Of a stretch of DNA of 64,000 bases, positions 52,224 through 61,787 are shown in pieces. The stretch is from an uncultured Opitutia bacterium (GTDB lineage Bacteria > Verrucomicrobiota > Verrucomicrobiia > Opitutales > Opitutaceae). Under the pieces are notes generated by a model. That model was not told the origin of the DNA, did not search any database, and worked only from the letters and a program-made list of their open reading frames with translations. The position numbers and the translations under genes were made by a program. Within the stretch, counting starts at the first letter, position 1. Each line of letters opens with the position of its first letter. Location: contig CAIRTK010000071.1 in assembly GCA_903881475.1 (NCBI GenBank), positions 28,088 through 92,087 of the forward strand. The letters are read 5' to 3'.

Positions 52224-52823
52224 TCAGGGGGAGGCGGTGGGAGCCGGTGCGGTCAACCCGGCGACCAGACAGTGCATCAGCGGGGCGACTTTGTTCCGCG
52301 GGTCGCCGAAGGGCTGGTTCAGGAGCAGCCAGGGCATGACAAACGGCGCGCCGGCGAACAGGATGAGTTCCGCGCGCTCCGCGGCATCCCCGTCGGGGAT
52401 CTCGCCGCGGGCCTGGCCCGCCTCGAGGATCTCCCGGATCATCCGCCGGATCTCGCCGAGAACCTGGATGCGGAGGGCCGGCATTTCCCGGGTCACCGCC
52501 ATGCTCAGCTCGAACAGCAGCGGGGCCTGCTTGATCTGCCGGCGTGTGACGTCGATGCTGGCCCCGAAAAGCGCGGTCAGCGCCGCCGCGACGTGGGGAC
52601 CGGCCAGTGCGACCGCCTCCTGGCAGGCGTCATACAGCTGCGTGAGATCGGTCTTGATCACCGCGGCGGCGATGCCCTGCTTGCTTTCGTAGTAGCGGTA
52701 GAGATTGGCCGCCGACATGCCACAATCCTCGGCGATTTCCTGCATGGAGGTCTTCGCAAATCCATAATGCCGGAAACGGCTGCGCGCCGCACTGACGATC
52801 TGGGTTTGGAGGTTGTCGGCCAT
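52224..52823 (-). CDS. TetR family regulator of the efflux operon
   Basis: This 199-residue repressor has the TetR HTH at the N-terminus: RSRFRHYGFAKTSMQEIAED, then CGMSAANLYRYYESKQGI as recognition helix. The rest is a helical ligand domain. The ATG at 52823 was preferred to one 15 bp upstream because the upstream sequence is the inverted repeat 52824-52854. It is read in the same direction as the transport genes, with a 4-bp gap to the adaptor, so it would repress its own operon. Confidence 0.92.
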   Translation of the reverse strand: MADNLQTQIVSAARSRFRHYGFAKTSMQEIAEDCGMSAANLYRYYESKQGIAAAVIKTDLTQLYDACQEAVALAGPHVAAALTALFGASIDVTRRQIKQAPLLFELSMAVTREMPALRIQVLGEIRRMIREILEAGQARGEIPDGDAAERAELILFAGAPFVMPWLLLNQPFGDPRNKVAPLMHCLVAGLTAPAPTASP

Positions 52824-52854
52824 GTGAACGGTGAACACTTTGTTTTCCGTTCAC
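52824..52854. promoter_or_regulatory. Candidate TetR operator
   Basis: GTGAACGG (52824-52831) and CCGTTCAC (52847-52854) form perfect inverted arms directly upstream of the tetR-type start, with a further GTGAAC just inside. Placement over the operon start fits autoregulation. Confidence 0.55.
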
Positions 52855-53009
52855 CTGACGCAAGGCCTCGATTGCGGTTACAGGCGCATCCGCCCAATTT
52901 CCGGTAGGTCCGTCAAAAAACCGTTTCGTTGGGCGGCCCGTCCATCTTTCGCCGCCGCGCGGCATCTCGGGAATTGACGTGGATTTTGCCGTGCCGTTTC
53001 CTGATCGTC

Positions 53010-53750
53010 ATGCACGTCTCCCCGCCCGCCGATCCCCGGGTCAAATACAAGCGTATCGTCCTCAAGCTCAGCGGTGAAGTCCTCCGCGGCGGCACCTCCG
53101 GCGACCCCATCGACGCCGCCACCCTCGAGAAAATCGGCGCGCAGGTGAAGGAAATCCACGATCTGGGCGTGCAGGTCTGCGTCGTTATCGGCGGCGGCAA
53201 CATCTTCCGTGGCCTGAACGGCGAAAAGCGCGGCGTCGACCGCACCACCGGCGACTACATGGGCATGCTGGCCACCGTCATCAACGGCCTCGCTCTCATG
53301 GACTGCCTGGAAAAGATGGGCGTCACCACCCGGGTCCAGAGCGCCATCCCGATGAACCAGATCGCCGAGCCATTCATCCTGCGCCGCGCCATGCGGCACC
53401 TGGAGAAGCTCCGCGTCGTCATCTTCGTCGCCGGCACCGGCAACCCCTACTTCTCCACCGACACCACCGCCGCCCTCCGCGCCTCGGAGATGCACGCCGA
53501 CATCATCATGAAGGCCACCAAGGTGGACGGCATCTACAACAAGGACCCGAAGAAATATCCCGACGCCGTGAAGTACGAGGAGCTGTCGTTCATCGATGCG
53601 CTCAAGCAGCGGCTGACCGTCATGGATTCGACCGCCTTCTCCCTCTGTCTCGACAACAATGTGCCGATCCTCGTGTTCAACCTCAACGACGAGCACGCCA
53701 TCCGCCGCGCCGTCCTGGGCGAGAAGATTGGCACCCTGGTCAAGGGCTGA
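53010..53750 (+). CDS. pyrH: UMP kinase
   Basis: PyrH phosphorylates UMP to UDP. This is a 246-residue bacterial-type amino-acid-kinase-fold enzyme. Its motifs are [22 protein letters not shown], the UMP-binding [17 protein letters not shown] and the regulatory C-terminus. The ATG at 53010 is chosen; a longer frame begins at a TTG 81 bp upstream and lacks homology. It is followed by frr after 148 bp, the usual bacterial pairing. Confidence 0.97.
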   Translation: MHVSPPADPRVKYKRIVLKLSGEVLRGGTSGDPIDAATLEKIGAQVKEIHDLGVQVCVVIGGGNIFRGLNGEKRGVDRTTGDYMGMLATVINGLALMDCLEKMGVTTRVQSAIPMNQIAEPFILRRAMRHLEKLRVVIFVAGTGNPYFSTDTTAALRASEMHADIIMKATKVDGIYNKDPKKYPDAVKYEELSFIDALKQRLTVMDSTAFSLCLDNNVPILVFNLNDEHAIRRAVLGEKIGTLVKG

Positions 53751-53898
53751 CCGCGGGGACCGGGCTGGCGAAGCGGCGGGAAGTCGGGAAGCCAGCGCTC
53801 CCGGCGCCTACCCGCCCCTCCAACGCCTCGACTTTTGCCCGATTTGATTTCAAGTTCCGGCCCCTCGACTTTTCGACCCCTCGAATCCTCCCTCGCCC

Positions 53899-54444
53899 AT
53901 GAGCCACCCGATCCTCACCGACGCCACAACCAAGATGAAGAAGGCCGTTGATTACACGCTGCATGAGTTCAGCGCGATCCACACCGGCAAGGCCACGCCC
54001 GCCATGGTCGAGGGCGTCATGGTGGAGGCCTATGGCTCCATGATGCGCCTCAAGGAATGCGCCGCCATCAGCACCCCCGATGCGCGCATGATCCAGGTTC
54101 AGCCGTGGGATGCCGGCCTGGCCAAGGCCATCGCCAAGGGCATCCAGGAGGCCAATCTCGGCTTCAATCCCATTGTCGACGGCAAGCTCATCCGCATCCC
54201 GCTCCCCGAGATGAGCCGCGAGCGCCGCCTCGAGTTCGTCAAGACCGCGCACAAGCTGGCCGAGGACGGCCGCGTGCACGTCCGCAACGTCCGCCGCGAT
54301 GTCCTTGAGGCCCTCAAGAAGGCCAAACTGCCCGAGGACGAGGCCAAGCGCCTCGAGAAGGACATCCAGGCCGCGACCGACAAGGCGATCAAGGACATCG
54401 CCGACCATCTTGCGCACAAGGAAAAGGACCTGCTCGCCGTGTGA
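53899..54444 (+). CDS. frr: Ribosome recycling factor
   Basis: RRF splits post-termination ribosomes with EF-G. The 181-residue protein is full length, with MKKAVDYTLHEFSAIHTGKA at the start, IQVQPWDAGLAKAIAKGIQE in the middle and the C-terminal helix RKNVRR-like segment (HVRNVRRDVLEALKKAKLPE). Its stop codon lies inside a GC-rich hairpin at 54441-54461. It lies between pyrH and proB on the plus strand. Confidence 0.97.
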   Translation: MSHPILTDATTKMKKAVDYTLHEFSAIHTGKATPAMVEGVMVEAYGSMMRLKECAAISTPDARMIQVQPWDAGLAKAIAKGIQEANLGFNPIVDGKLIRIPLPEMSRERRLEFVKTAHKLAEDGRVHVRNVRRDVLEALKKAKLPEDEAKRLEKDIQAATDKAIKDIADHLAHKEKDLLAV

Positions 54445-54461
54445 GCGCGGCGCGCGCTCAC
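54441..54461 (+). terminator. Hairpin overlapping the frr stop codon
   Basis: GTGAGCGCG (54441-54449) and CGCGCTCAC (54453-54461) are perfect arms with loop GCG. No U-tract follows, so it may be an attenuating hairpin rather than an intrinsic terminator. Confidence 0.4.
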
Positions 54462-54510
54462 GGCCCCAGGCTTTGGGCACCCGGTGTTAAGCTTGCTGAA
54501 TCAGAAGCCC

Positions 54511-55647
54511 ATGGCCCATAGCTTGCCGCCTACCGCCTCGACGACTCGCCCGAAACGCGTCGTCGTCAAGCTCGGCACCGGCGTCCTCACCTCGGGCATC
54601 GGCGAGCTCAACACCGCGCGCATCGCCGCCGTCTGCGCGGATATCGCCGCGCTCCGCGCCCGCGGGACCGAGGTCATTGTCGTCTCCTCCGGCGCCGTCG
54701 GCCTCGGCATGGGCCGGCTCGGCCTGACTAAGAAGCCGAAAGAGACCTCGAAAAAACAGGCCTGCGCCGCCATTGGCCAGTCCCTGCTCATGCAGACGTG
54801 GCAGGCCGGTTTCGCGCCGCACGGCCTCGTGGTGGCCCAGGTGCTCCTCACGCACGACGACCTCCGTCTCCGCTCCCGCTATCTCGGCGTGCAGGAGACG
54901 CTGCGCCAGCTCATCCGCTATGGCACCATCCCCGTCATCAACGAGAACGACACGGTAAGCGCAGCCGAAATCCATGCCATGCTGAAGTTCGGCGACAACG
55001 ACACGCTCTCCGCGATGGTCGCCAGCCTGATCGGCGCCGAACATCTCATCATCCTCTCCACCGCACCGGGTCTCGTCGACCTTAAGGGCAACGGGCAAAT
55101 CGTGCCCGTCGTCGAGCGCATCACCCCCGAGATCGAGGCGATGGCCGGTGGCACGACCAGCGAGACCGCCACCGGCGGCATGATCAGCAAGATCGCCGCC
55201 GCCAAGCTCGCCACGAAATCCGGCTGCGGCGTCTTCATCGCCAGCGGCGCCGAGCCGGAGATCCTCGCCAAGCTGCTCTGCGGCCGCGGGCCCGGCACGT
55301 TCTTTGTGCCGAGCGGCCTCCCGCTGGAGGCGAGGAAACACTGGCTCGCCTTCTTCCAGCGTCCCGCCGGCACACTCCTGGTCAACGCCAACGCCGTCCC
55401 CGTCCTTCGGGAGCAGGGCCGCAGCCTCCTCGCCGTCGGCGTGACCGGCACCCGCGGCGAGTTTACCGCCGGCGACATCGTCAATCTTGCCGGCCCGGAC
55501 GGCATCGTCTTCGCCCGCGGCAAGGTCGCGTTTGGCAGCGACGAGATTCCCGCCCTGACCGGCCGGAAGGGCGACGCCGTCGCCGCCCTCTACCCCGCCC
55601 GTAAACGCCTCGAGGTCATCCACCGCAACGACCTCGTGCTGCTCTGA
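54511..55647 (+). CDS. proB: Glutamate 5-kinase
   Basis: ProB phosphorylates glutamate, the first step of proline synthesis. The 378-residue protein has the kinase domain (VVVKLGTGVLTSG, VVSSGAVGLGMGRL, IPVINENDTVS, TATGGMISKIAAA) and a C-terminal PUA domain (about 290-378), as in the E. coli enzyme. The ATG at 54511 is preferred; a GTG at 54484 would add nine residues without homology. It overlaps the next gene's start by 1 base (TGATG). A proA gene was not seen nearby. Confidence 0.96.
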   Translation: MAHSLPPTASTTRPKRVVVKLGTGVLTSGIGELNTARIAAVCADIAALRARGTEVIVVSSGAVGLGMGRLGLTKKPKETSKKQACAAIGQSLLMQTWQAGFAPHGLVVAQVLLTHDDLRLRSRYLGVQETLRQLIRYGTIPVINENDTVSAAEIHAMLKFGDNDTLSAMVASLIGAEHLIILSTAPGLVDLKGNGQIVPVVERITPEIEAMAGGTTSETATGGMISKIAAAKLATKSGCGVFIASGAEPEILAKLLCGRGPGTFFVPSGLPLEARKHWLAFFQRPAGTLLVNANAVPVLREQGRSLLAVGVTGTRGEFTAGDIVNLAGPDGIVFARGKVAFGSDEIPALTGRKGDAVAALYPARKRLEVIHRNDLVLL

Positions 55648-56084
55648 TGAATCCCACGCTCCGCGCCGCCACCGCTGGCGACCGCGCGTGGCTGTGGGCC
55701 ACCAAGCGCCGGTGCCTCCGCCCCTACGTGGAGCTGACGTGGGGCATTTGGGACGACGCCGCGCAGCAGGCCGGCTTCGACAGCAAGTTCGACCCGGCTG
55801 AGATCCAGATCATCGCCCTCGCCGGCCGCGATGCGGGTTACCTTTCAGCCCGGCGCGGAGCGCAGGAAATCGAGCTCTTCAACGTGATGATCAACCCGGA
55901 GTTTCAGAAACAGGGCCTCGGCACCCTCGTCCTGCGGGGGCTGCTGGCCGAGGCGCGGACGCGGGGCCTTCCCGTCCGTCTCCAAGTCCTGAAGGTCAAC
56001 CCGGCGCGCCGCCTCTACGAACGGCTCGGCTTCACCGTCACCGACGAGACCCCGACCCATTTCCGGATGCGCTGGCAGCCCTGA
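55647..56084 (+). CDS. GNAT family N-acetyltransferase
   Basis: This 145-residue acyl-CoA-dependent acetyltransferase has its CoA-binding motif A in MINPEFQKQGLGTLVLRGLL and the C-terminal KVNPARRLYERLGFTVTDE. The target is unknown. Start and proB stop overlap (TGATG), so it is translationally coupled to proB. That is a frequent place for small GNAT genes and need not mean a proline role. Confidence 0.92.
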   Translation: MNPTLRAATAGDRAWLWATKRRCLRPYVELTWGIWDDAAQQAGFDSKFDPAEIQIIALAGRDAGYLSARRGAQEIELFNVMINPEFQKQGLGTLVLRGLLAEARTRGLPVRLQVLKVNPARRLYERLGFTVTDETPTHFRMRWQP

Positions 56085-56236
56085 AGCCGCCCTGCATGAG
56101 GTGAGCCGTGCGCTTCGCGCGCGGCGCTGGCGCCCGGCGAAACATCGGACCGCCACACGCGGAGCGCGCGGCCCACCCGTCCAGTCACCCACCCAGCCTC
56201 CGCACCAAGCCTGAATTAACCCAACGAGCCCTTCAC

Positions 56237-56261
56237 GAATGTCACGTATTACGTGACATTC
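56237..56261. repeat. 12-bp perfect palindrome in the gap before the helicase
   Basis: GAATGTCACGTA (56237-56248) and TACGTGACATTC (56250-56261) are perfect arms with one base between. The gap 56085-56372 otherwise holds no gene I can see. The palindrome could be an operator or a dispersed repeat. Confidence 0.7.
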
Positions 56262-56372
56262 GCGGGGCGGGCGAAGCATGCGTCATCCGGCGAAGGTTCG
56301 TCGTTTTGCTCCCGATCTCACTTTCTCTTTGCGCCCGTTGCGCCTTTTTGCGGCCCTCTCTAGCTACACTTC

Positions 56373-58382
56373 ATGGAGCTCTCCCTCGACGCCCCGCGCC
56401 CGCCCGACGGCATCCCGCCGATTGATTTCCGCGCGCAGCTCAACGACGAGCAGTTCGCCGCCGTCACCGCCCCGCCCGGGCCGCTCCTCGTCCTCGCCGG
56501 CGCCGGCTCCGGCAAGACCCGCACCCTCACCTACCGCGTCGCCTACCTGCTCTCACAGGGCGTGAAGCCCGGCGAGATCCTCCTGCTCACGTTCACCAAC
56601 AAGGCGGCGAAGGAGATGCTCCACCGCGTGCAGGACCTCACCGGCATCGAGCCCCAGCGGTTCTGGGGCGGCACCTTCCACTCGCTCGGCCATCGCGCGC
56701 TGCGCATCTACGGCGAGGCCGTCGGCCTGCCGCGCAACTTCACCATCCTTGATGCCGACGAATCCGAGTCGCTGCTCAAGCAGGCCGTCGAGGCCGACGA
56801 CAAGCTCTTCTTCAAGGACAAGACCAACCCCCGCCCCGGCCCGCTCTTCAACGTCCTCTCCCTCGCCCGCAACACCCAGCTTCCCCTGGCCGACACGGTC
56901 ACGAAAAACTTTCCGCAGTACGCCGAGATCTCCCACCGCTTCGCCGCGTTTGACACGGCCTACACGAAGCTGAAGCGCGCGCAGAACGTCGTCGATTACG
57001 ACGATCTCCTCGAGCTCTGGCTCGAGCTGCTCACAAAGGCCCCCGAGGTCGCGCAGTATTTCGCCCACCGCTTCCGCCACGTGCTCGTGGACGAGTACCA
57101 GGACACCAACACGATCCAGGCGCAGATTGTCGACCGGCTGGCCGCGCACCACTGCGTCATGGCCGTCGGCGACGATGCGCAGTGCATCTACTCGTGGCGC
57201 GGCGCGGACTTTGAGAACATCATGACGTTTCCCGACCGGCATCCGGGCACCGTCATCCACCGCATCGAGACGAACTACCGCTCGACGCCCGAGATCCTGA
57301 ACCTCGCCAATGGCGTCCTGCTCGCCCAGCCGAAGGGGCGCCACTTCGACAAGGAGCTCCGCGCCGCCCGCGGCCACGCGCAGAAACCCTTCCTCGTGCA
57401 GACGATGGACGACCGCGAGCAGGCCGAGTTCATTCTCAAGCGCATCCGGTCGCTCGTCGAGGATGACGGCGTCTCGATGAACGAGATCGCCATCCTCTAC
57501 CGCTCGCACTTCCTCGCGCTCGAGGTGCAGCTTGCGCTCTCGCGCGCCGGGGTGCCGTACCACATCACCAGCGGCGTGAAGTTTTTCGAGCGCCAGCACA
57601 TCCGCGACGCCGTCGCGCTGCTGCGCTTCGTCTACAATCCCAGCGACGCCCAGGCCTGGCAGCGTGTCGCCGTCCTGCTCCCCAAGATCGGGGAAAAGGG
57701 CGCGCAGAAAATCTACACCGCCGCCCACGAGCATGCACGCCTCATGCAGAAAAATTTTCTGGACGTGCTCCCCAGCGACGACGTGAAGAGCAAGGTCGCC
57801 AAGGACGCGCGCGACGACTGGCAGAATTTCTGCGACTCGCTCAAGCAGGTCTCCGAGGTGATGCGGACCGGCAAGCCCAGCGAGGCGGTCGAGACCGCGA
57901 TCGACGGCTGGTATGGCGACTATCTCAAGGGCGCCTTCGCGGACTATGTGGACCGCCTCGACGAGTTGAAGGCGCTCATCGGCTTCGCAAGCCGCTTCGA
58001 TGAAATGCAGGATTTTCTCGCGCAGATCATGCTGCTCAATTCGGAGACGAGCGACCGCTCGGTTGATCCCGACGCCGATGCCGTGAAGCTCACGACTGTG
58101 CACCAGGCGAAGGGACTCGAGTATGACGTGGTCTTCCTGATCGGGCTCGCCGACGGCCAGTTCCCCGGCCGGCGCTCGATCGAGGCCGGCGACGTGGAGG
58201 AGGAGCGCCGGCTGTTCTACGTGGCCGTCACCCGCGCGCGCAACGAACTGTATCTCAGCTATCCGAAAATCGCCTCACGCGCCGGCCCCGGCGGCATGAT
58301 GCTGACGCCCAGCCGCTTCATCCTCGAGCTCCCGACCGACCTCTACGAACCGCTCAAGATCAAGCGCACCTACGCCTGGTGA
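56373..58382 (+). CDS. UvrD/Rep/PcrA-type DNA helicase
   Basis: This 669-residue superfamily 1A helicase unwinds DNA 3' to 5' in repair or restart. The motifs are in order: I LAGAGSGKTRTLTYRVAYLL, Ia LTFTNKAAKEM, II VLVDEYQDTN, III VGDDAQCIYSWRGAD, IV ETNYRSTPEIL, V TVHQAKGLEYDVVFLIGLAD and VI FYVAVTRARNELYLSYP. It is somewhat shorter than E. coli UvrD (720) and lacks the extended C-terminal tail. Its stop overlaps the GTG of the following hydrolase gene. Confidence 0.95.
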   Translation: MELSLDAPRPPDGIPPIDFRAQLNDEQFAAVTAPPGPLLVLAGAGSGKTRTLTYRVAYLLSQGVKPGEILLLTFTNKAAKEMLHRVQDLTGIEPQRFWGGTFHSLGHRALRIYGEAVGLPRNFTILDADESESLLKQAVEADDKLFFKDKTNPRPGPLFNVLSLARNTQLPLADTVTKNFPQYAEISHRFAAFDTAYTKLKRAQNVVDYDDLLELWLELLTKAPEVAQYFAHRFRHVLVDEYQDTNTIQAQIVDRLAAHHCVMAVGDDAQCIYSWRGADFENIMTFPDRHPGTVIHRIETNYRSTPEILNLANGVLLAQPKGRHFDKELRAARGHAQKPFLVQTMDDREQAEFILKRIRSLVEDDGVSMNEIAILYRSHFLALEVQLALSRAGVPYHITSGVKFFERQHIRDAVALLRFVYNPSDAQAWQRVAVLLPKIGEKGAQKIYTAAHEHARLMQKNFLDVLPSDDVKSKVAKDARDDWQNFCDSLKQVSEVMRTGKPSEAVETAIDGWYGDYLKGAFADYVDRLDELKALIGFASRFDEMQDFLAQIMLLNSETSDRSVDPDADAVKLTTVHQAKGLEYDVVFLIGLADGQFPGRRSIEAGDVEEERRLFYVAVTRARNELYLSYPKIASRAGPGGMMLTPSRFILELPTDLYEPLKIKRTYAW

Positions 58383-59362
58383 AAACAATTCCACCCCTGC
58401 TCCCCGCTGCCCTGCTGGCTTGTGCGGCGATGACTTTTCCGGCGCGGATGCACGCCCAGGACGTCGGGGCCGACGTGCCCATCGACCTGCCCAAGCCCGC
58501 CGGGATCATTCTCCGCCCCGATCTGGCCTATGACGTCCATGTGCAGCAGAAACTGGATCTCTACCTGCCGGCCGGCCGGCCGGCGCACCCCCGGCCCGTG
58601 ATCGTTTACCTGCATGGCGGCGGCTGGCACCGGGGCAGCAAGGATGACGGCCGGCGGCTCGCTTTCCACTTCGCCGCCCAGGGCTACGCCGTCGCCTGCG
58701 TGGACTACCGCCTGAGCAGCGATGCGGAATATCCCGCCCAGCTCGAGGACAGCAAATCCGCCGTGCGCTGGCTGCGGGACAATGCCGGACGCTATGGCCT
58801 CGACCCCGATCACATCGGCGTCGTCGGCGTCTCGGCCGGCGGACACCTGGCCGCCCTGATGGGCGCCCTGAACTCCAACCGCCTGTATGAAAGCGGCGGC
58901 TCCCTGGACCAGCCGAGCCGCGTCCAGGCGGTGTGCGATTTTTTCGGACCAGTGGATCTGCTGCAGCTGTATGAAACCTCCAAAGTGCTGGGGACGCCGC
59001 AGGCGGACGAGATTGCGCAGTTGCTCGGTGGCGACCCGCACGTGGTGAAAACCCAGGCGCTCGCCGCCAATCCCGTCCTGTTCATCGATGCCGAAACCCC
59101 GCCATTCCTCATCATCCAGGGCGACAAGGACACCACCGTGCCCCCCGACCAGAGCCAGCTCCTCTACGACAGCCTGGTGAAAAAGCACATCGGCGCCCAC
59201 CTGCATATCATCCATGGCGCCGGCCACACCGGCCCCGCCTATGTCGCCCCCGATATCAATGCGATGGTCGACGCATTCTTCGCCCTGACGCTCAAAAAGG
59301 GCACCAACCCGTCCAACCCGGACCTCACCAGCCTCACGGAGAGCGACGCGGCGAAAAAATAG
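58379..59362 (+). CDS. Secreted alpha/beta hydrolase (esterase/lipase type)
   Basis: This 327-residue hydrolase of the BD-FAE/HSL-like esterase group has an N-terminal signal peptide ([20 protein letters not shown]). The oxyanion-hole motif HGGG is in [16 protein letters not shown], the nucleophile elbow is GVSAGG, and the catalytic Asp and His lie in [11 protein letters not shown] and IIHGAGHTG. The start is a GTG at 58379 that overlaps the helicase stop by 4 bp. The substrate is probably an ester of a small acid or acetylated sugar, but this is unproved. Confidence 0.9.
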   Translation: MKTIPPLLPAALLACAAMTFPARMHAQDVGADVPIDLPKPAGIILRPDLAYDVHVQQKLDLYLPAGRPAHPRPVIVYLHGGGWHRGSKDDGRRLAFHFAAQGYAVACVDYRLSSDAEYPAQLEDSKSAVRWLRDNAGRYGLDPDHIGVVGVSAGGHLAALMGALNSNRLYESGGSLDQPSRVQAVCDFFGPVDLLQLYETSKVLGTPQADEIAQLLGGDPHVVKTQALAANPVLFIDAETPPFLIIQGDKDTTVPPDQSQLLYDSLVKKHIGAHLHIIHGAGHTGPAYVAPDINAMVDAFFALTLKKGTNPSNPDLTSLTESDAAKK

Positions 59363-59474
59363 CGCTGCGCTCCGGCTCCCGCACCGGTCAGCGTCCTGCG
59401 CCACGATCCTCCGCTCTCCATCTCCGGAGTTGCGCCAGCTGGATTGTTGGGCTCAGTTGCACCCCTTGTTTTTT

Positions 59475-60419
59475 ATGTCCGACCAAGTTGAAAACGTCGT
59501 CATCATCGGCACCGGCTGCGCAGGCCTCACCGCCGCCATCTACACCGCTCGCTCGAGCCTGAATCCGCTCGTGCTGGAGGGACCTTTGCCCGGCGGCCAG
59601 CTCACGACGACGAGCGAGGTCGAGAACTTCCCCGGCTTCCCGCACGGCGTCGACGGCTTCCAGCTCACGCAGAACATGCGCGAGCAGGCCACCCGCTTCG
59701 GCACGCGCTTCGAGCAGGCCCTCGTCAGCTCGGTCGATTTCACCTCGATGCCGCGCAAGTTGCACCTCGGCGACCGCACGATCCTCGCCAAGACCGTGAT
59801 CGTCGCGACCGGCGCCTCGCCCCGCATGACCGGAATTCCCGGGGAAAAGGAACTCTACGGCGGCAAGGGCGTGACGACGTGCGCCACGTGCGACGGCGCC
59901 TTTTACCGGAAGATGGAGGTGGCGGTCCTTGGCGGCGGCGACAGCGCGGCCGAGGAGGCGCTGTTCCTCACGCGCTTCGCGAGCAAGGTGTACCTGGTGC
60001 ACCGTCGCGATTCCCTGCGCGCCTCGAAGATCATGGCCGACCGCGCCGTCGCGCACGAAAAAATCCAGATGGTATGGGACACCGTCCCGGTCGAGGTCCT
60101 GGGCGTGAAAGAGGGAGCTGTGAGCGGACTGAAGGTCCGGCACGTCAAGACCAACGCCGAATCCGTGCTCCCGGTGAAAGGCATCTTCGTCGCCATCGGC
60201 CACATTCCCAACACCGGCCCGTTCGCGCCCCCGCTCGATGTGGACGAAGGCGGCTACTTCAAGCCCCAGCCCGGATCGCAGGTGCAGACCAACATTCCCG
60301 GCGTGTACGTGGCGGGCGATTGCTCCGACCACGTTTACCGCCAGGCCATCACGGCCGCCGGCATGGGCTGCGCCGCCGCGATCGAGGCCGAGCGCTGGCT
60401 GGCCGAGCACCACGGGTGA
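59475..60419 (+). CDS. trxB: Thioredoxin-disulfide reductase
   Basis: TrxB reduces thioredoxin with NADPH through FAD and a dithiol. The 314-residue protein has the FAD motif [14 protein letters not shown], the redox pair Cys136-Cys139 in [11 protein letters not shown], the NADPH motif [14 protein letters not shown] and [10 protein letters not shown] near the end. Start is ATG 59475; an open frame 45 bp upstream lacks homology. It ends about 90 bp before the hairpin at 60511. Confidence 0.96.
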   Translation: MSDQVENVVIIGTGCAGLTAAIYTARSSLNPLVLEGPLPGGQLTTTSEVENFPGFPHGVDGFQLTQNMREQATRFGTRFEQALVSSVDFTSMPRKLHLGDRTILAKTVIVATGASPRMTGIPGEKELYGGKGVTTCATCDGAFYRKMEVAVLGGGDSAAEEALFLTRFASKVYLVHRRDSLRASKIMADRAVAHEKIQMVWDTVPVEVLGVKEGAVSGLKVRHVKTNAESVLPVKGIFVAIGHIPNTGPFAPPLDVDEGGYFKPQPGSQVQTNIPGVYVAGDCSDHVYRQAITAAGMGCAAAIEAERWLAEHHG

Positions 60420-60510
60420 TTTTCAGCCCCGCAGGGCGGGAAGGCCGGTCCACCCATCAGTGGAGCGGAGGTTGGGCCTTCGTGCGCCCGGTGCCCTTCA
60501 TGGCTAAATG

Positions 60511-60538
60511 AAAAACGCCGCCCAAGACCGGGCGGCGT
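60511..60538 (-). terminator. Intrinsic terminator after the DUF5069 gene
   Basis: Arms ACGCCGCCC (60515-60523) and GGGCGGCGT (60530-60538) with loop AAGACC are followed, on the minus strand, by a run of T. It lies just beyond the stop of the minus-strand gene at 60563 and can also serve trxB from the other side. Confidence 0.8.
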
Positions 60539-60562
60539 CGAAAATGAAACCAAGTCGCGGAT

Positions 60563-61003
60563 TTACTTCAGCACGTCGGCGTGGAATTCCTGCCAGCTGT
60601 CCAGGTCGTTGAGGCGCACCGCGTCCTTGACGGAGCCGTCATCGGGGAGGCCGTTGTTCTTGAGGATGCCCTGGCGGGTGGCGTCATCGTGGTTGTAGCC
60701 GCGGACCGCCGCGTTGTGCTTTTCGATGCTGGCCTTGTCGAGCTTCACGCCGGGCTGCTTCTTGATCCAGGCCTCGAGTTGCGGATAGGTCGGGCGGCTG
60801 GTTTTGATGAAGGCGAGCGTGGCGTCCTTGCTCAGGCCCAGCGCGTCGAGGGTCATCTGGTCGTAGCCCTTGCCGCAGCCCGGGTAGCGGGGGTCGAGCT
60901 TGCCGCGCGCCTCAAGGGAGGCCTTTTGCCAGAAGCGGGGCAGGTGCAGCACGCCGAGCGGGCCGGCGGTGCCGGAACTGATGAGGGGAATAAACGTACT
61001 CAT
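60563..61003 (-). CDS. DUF5069 family protein
   Basis: This 146-residue protein of a family common in Verrucomicrobia has unknown function. Landmarks are STFIPLISSGTAGPLGVLHL, PRYPGCGKGYDQMTLDALGL and the YNHDDATRQGILKNNGLPDD motif. There is no signal peptide or membrane segment. ATG at 61003 chosen because the frame upstream (to 61141) has no similarity and lies in the divergent promoter. It is divergent from the VanY-type peptidase gene and ends at the terminator 60511-60538. Confidence 0.82.
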   Translation of the reverse strand: MSTFIPLISSGTAGPLGVLHLPRFWQKASLEARGKLDPRYPGCGKGYDQMTLDALGLSKDATLAFIKTSRPTYPQLEAWIKKQPGVKLDKASIEKHNAAVRGYNHDDATRQGILKNNGLPDDGSVKDAVRLNDLDSWQEFHADVLK

Positions 61004-61140
61004 GATGATTAGGGTTACGGGGTTGAAGGTCAGCGGTCGAAATGACCGCAGTGGAAAAATCGTAGGGATCGAGCGGCGTTTGTCTAGGGCCGTGCGAAAA
61101 AATCCGCCAGCCGCGCGATCTCCTCGACCGGATCCGCCCA

Positions 61141-61686
61141 ATGGTGTGGGCTGGCTTCATGCCGGCCCTGACCCGGGCCCAGCTCCTCCAGCTTCATCGC
61201 ACCCTCGGAATTCCCGCGGATTACGTCGCGCGACGGCACATGCCCTGGCAGCGCGAGGCCCGGCGGCTCGTCCCGATCGGCCCGGCGGCGGACGACGGTC
61301 AAACCATCCGGCTCACCCCGCGCGCCGCGGCCGCCTGGACCAGACTGCGGGTCGCCGCCGCCCGCGCTGAAGTGAACCTGCTCCCGCTTTCCGGTTTCCG
61401 CAGCGTTACACGACAGGCCGCAATCATCCGCCGGAAACTTGCCGCCGGTGAGCCCATTGGCCGAATCCTGCAACTCGTCGCCGCGCCCGGCTGCAGCGAA
61501 CATCACACCGGCCGCGCCCTCGACCTGGGCTCGCCGGAGAACCTCAGACTGGATGCAGCTTTCGCCCGTACGCGCGAATTCCGCTGGCTCTGCCGGCATG
61601 CCGCGGCCTTCGGTTTTTATCTGTCCTATCCTCGCCATAACCTCCACGGGATTGCTTATGAGCCGTGGCATTGGTGCTGGAAATAG
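61141..61686 (+). CDS. VanY-type D-alanyl-D-alanine carboxypeptidase
   Basis: This 181-residue zinc peptidase of the VanY/M15 family trims peptidoglycan stem peptides. The substrate-binding SGFRS, the zinc motif SEHHTGRALDLGS (His, Asp) and EPWHW (catalytic Glu region and third His) are all present. No signal peptide is visible from either ATG (61141 or 61159), so the cell location is uncertain. It precedes the Fur-type gene by 101 bp of AT-rich DNA. Confidence 0.88.
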   Translation: MVWAGFMPALTRAQLLQLHRTLGIPADYVARRHMPWQREARRLVPIGPAADDGQTIRLTPRAAAAWTRLRVAAARAEVNLLPLSGFRSVTRQAAIIRRKLAAGEPIGRILQLVAAPGCSEHHTGRALDLGSPENLRLDAAFARTREFRWLCRHAAAFGFYLSYPRHNLHGIAYEPWHWCWK

Positions 61687-61787
61687 TCATCAACCCATTG
61701 TTATCTAGTACTATACAATGTAGTTTAGAATAGTTCTCATTCCCACTTGCTACTTAGAACCATTCCAATTGCTTCAGTCTACCACAC
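61687..61787 (+). promoter_or_regulatory. AT-rich promoter region before the Fur-type gene
   Basis: About 100 bp of markedly AT-rich sequence stands out from the GC-rich surroundings. It contains AGAA-TAG-TTCT (61727-61737), a small inverted repeat, and CTATACAATG (61711-61720), a possible -10 element. It is the obvious place for control of the Fur-sufC-sufB genes. Confidence 0.5.
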
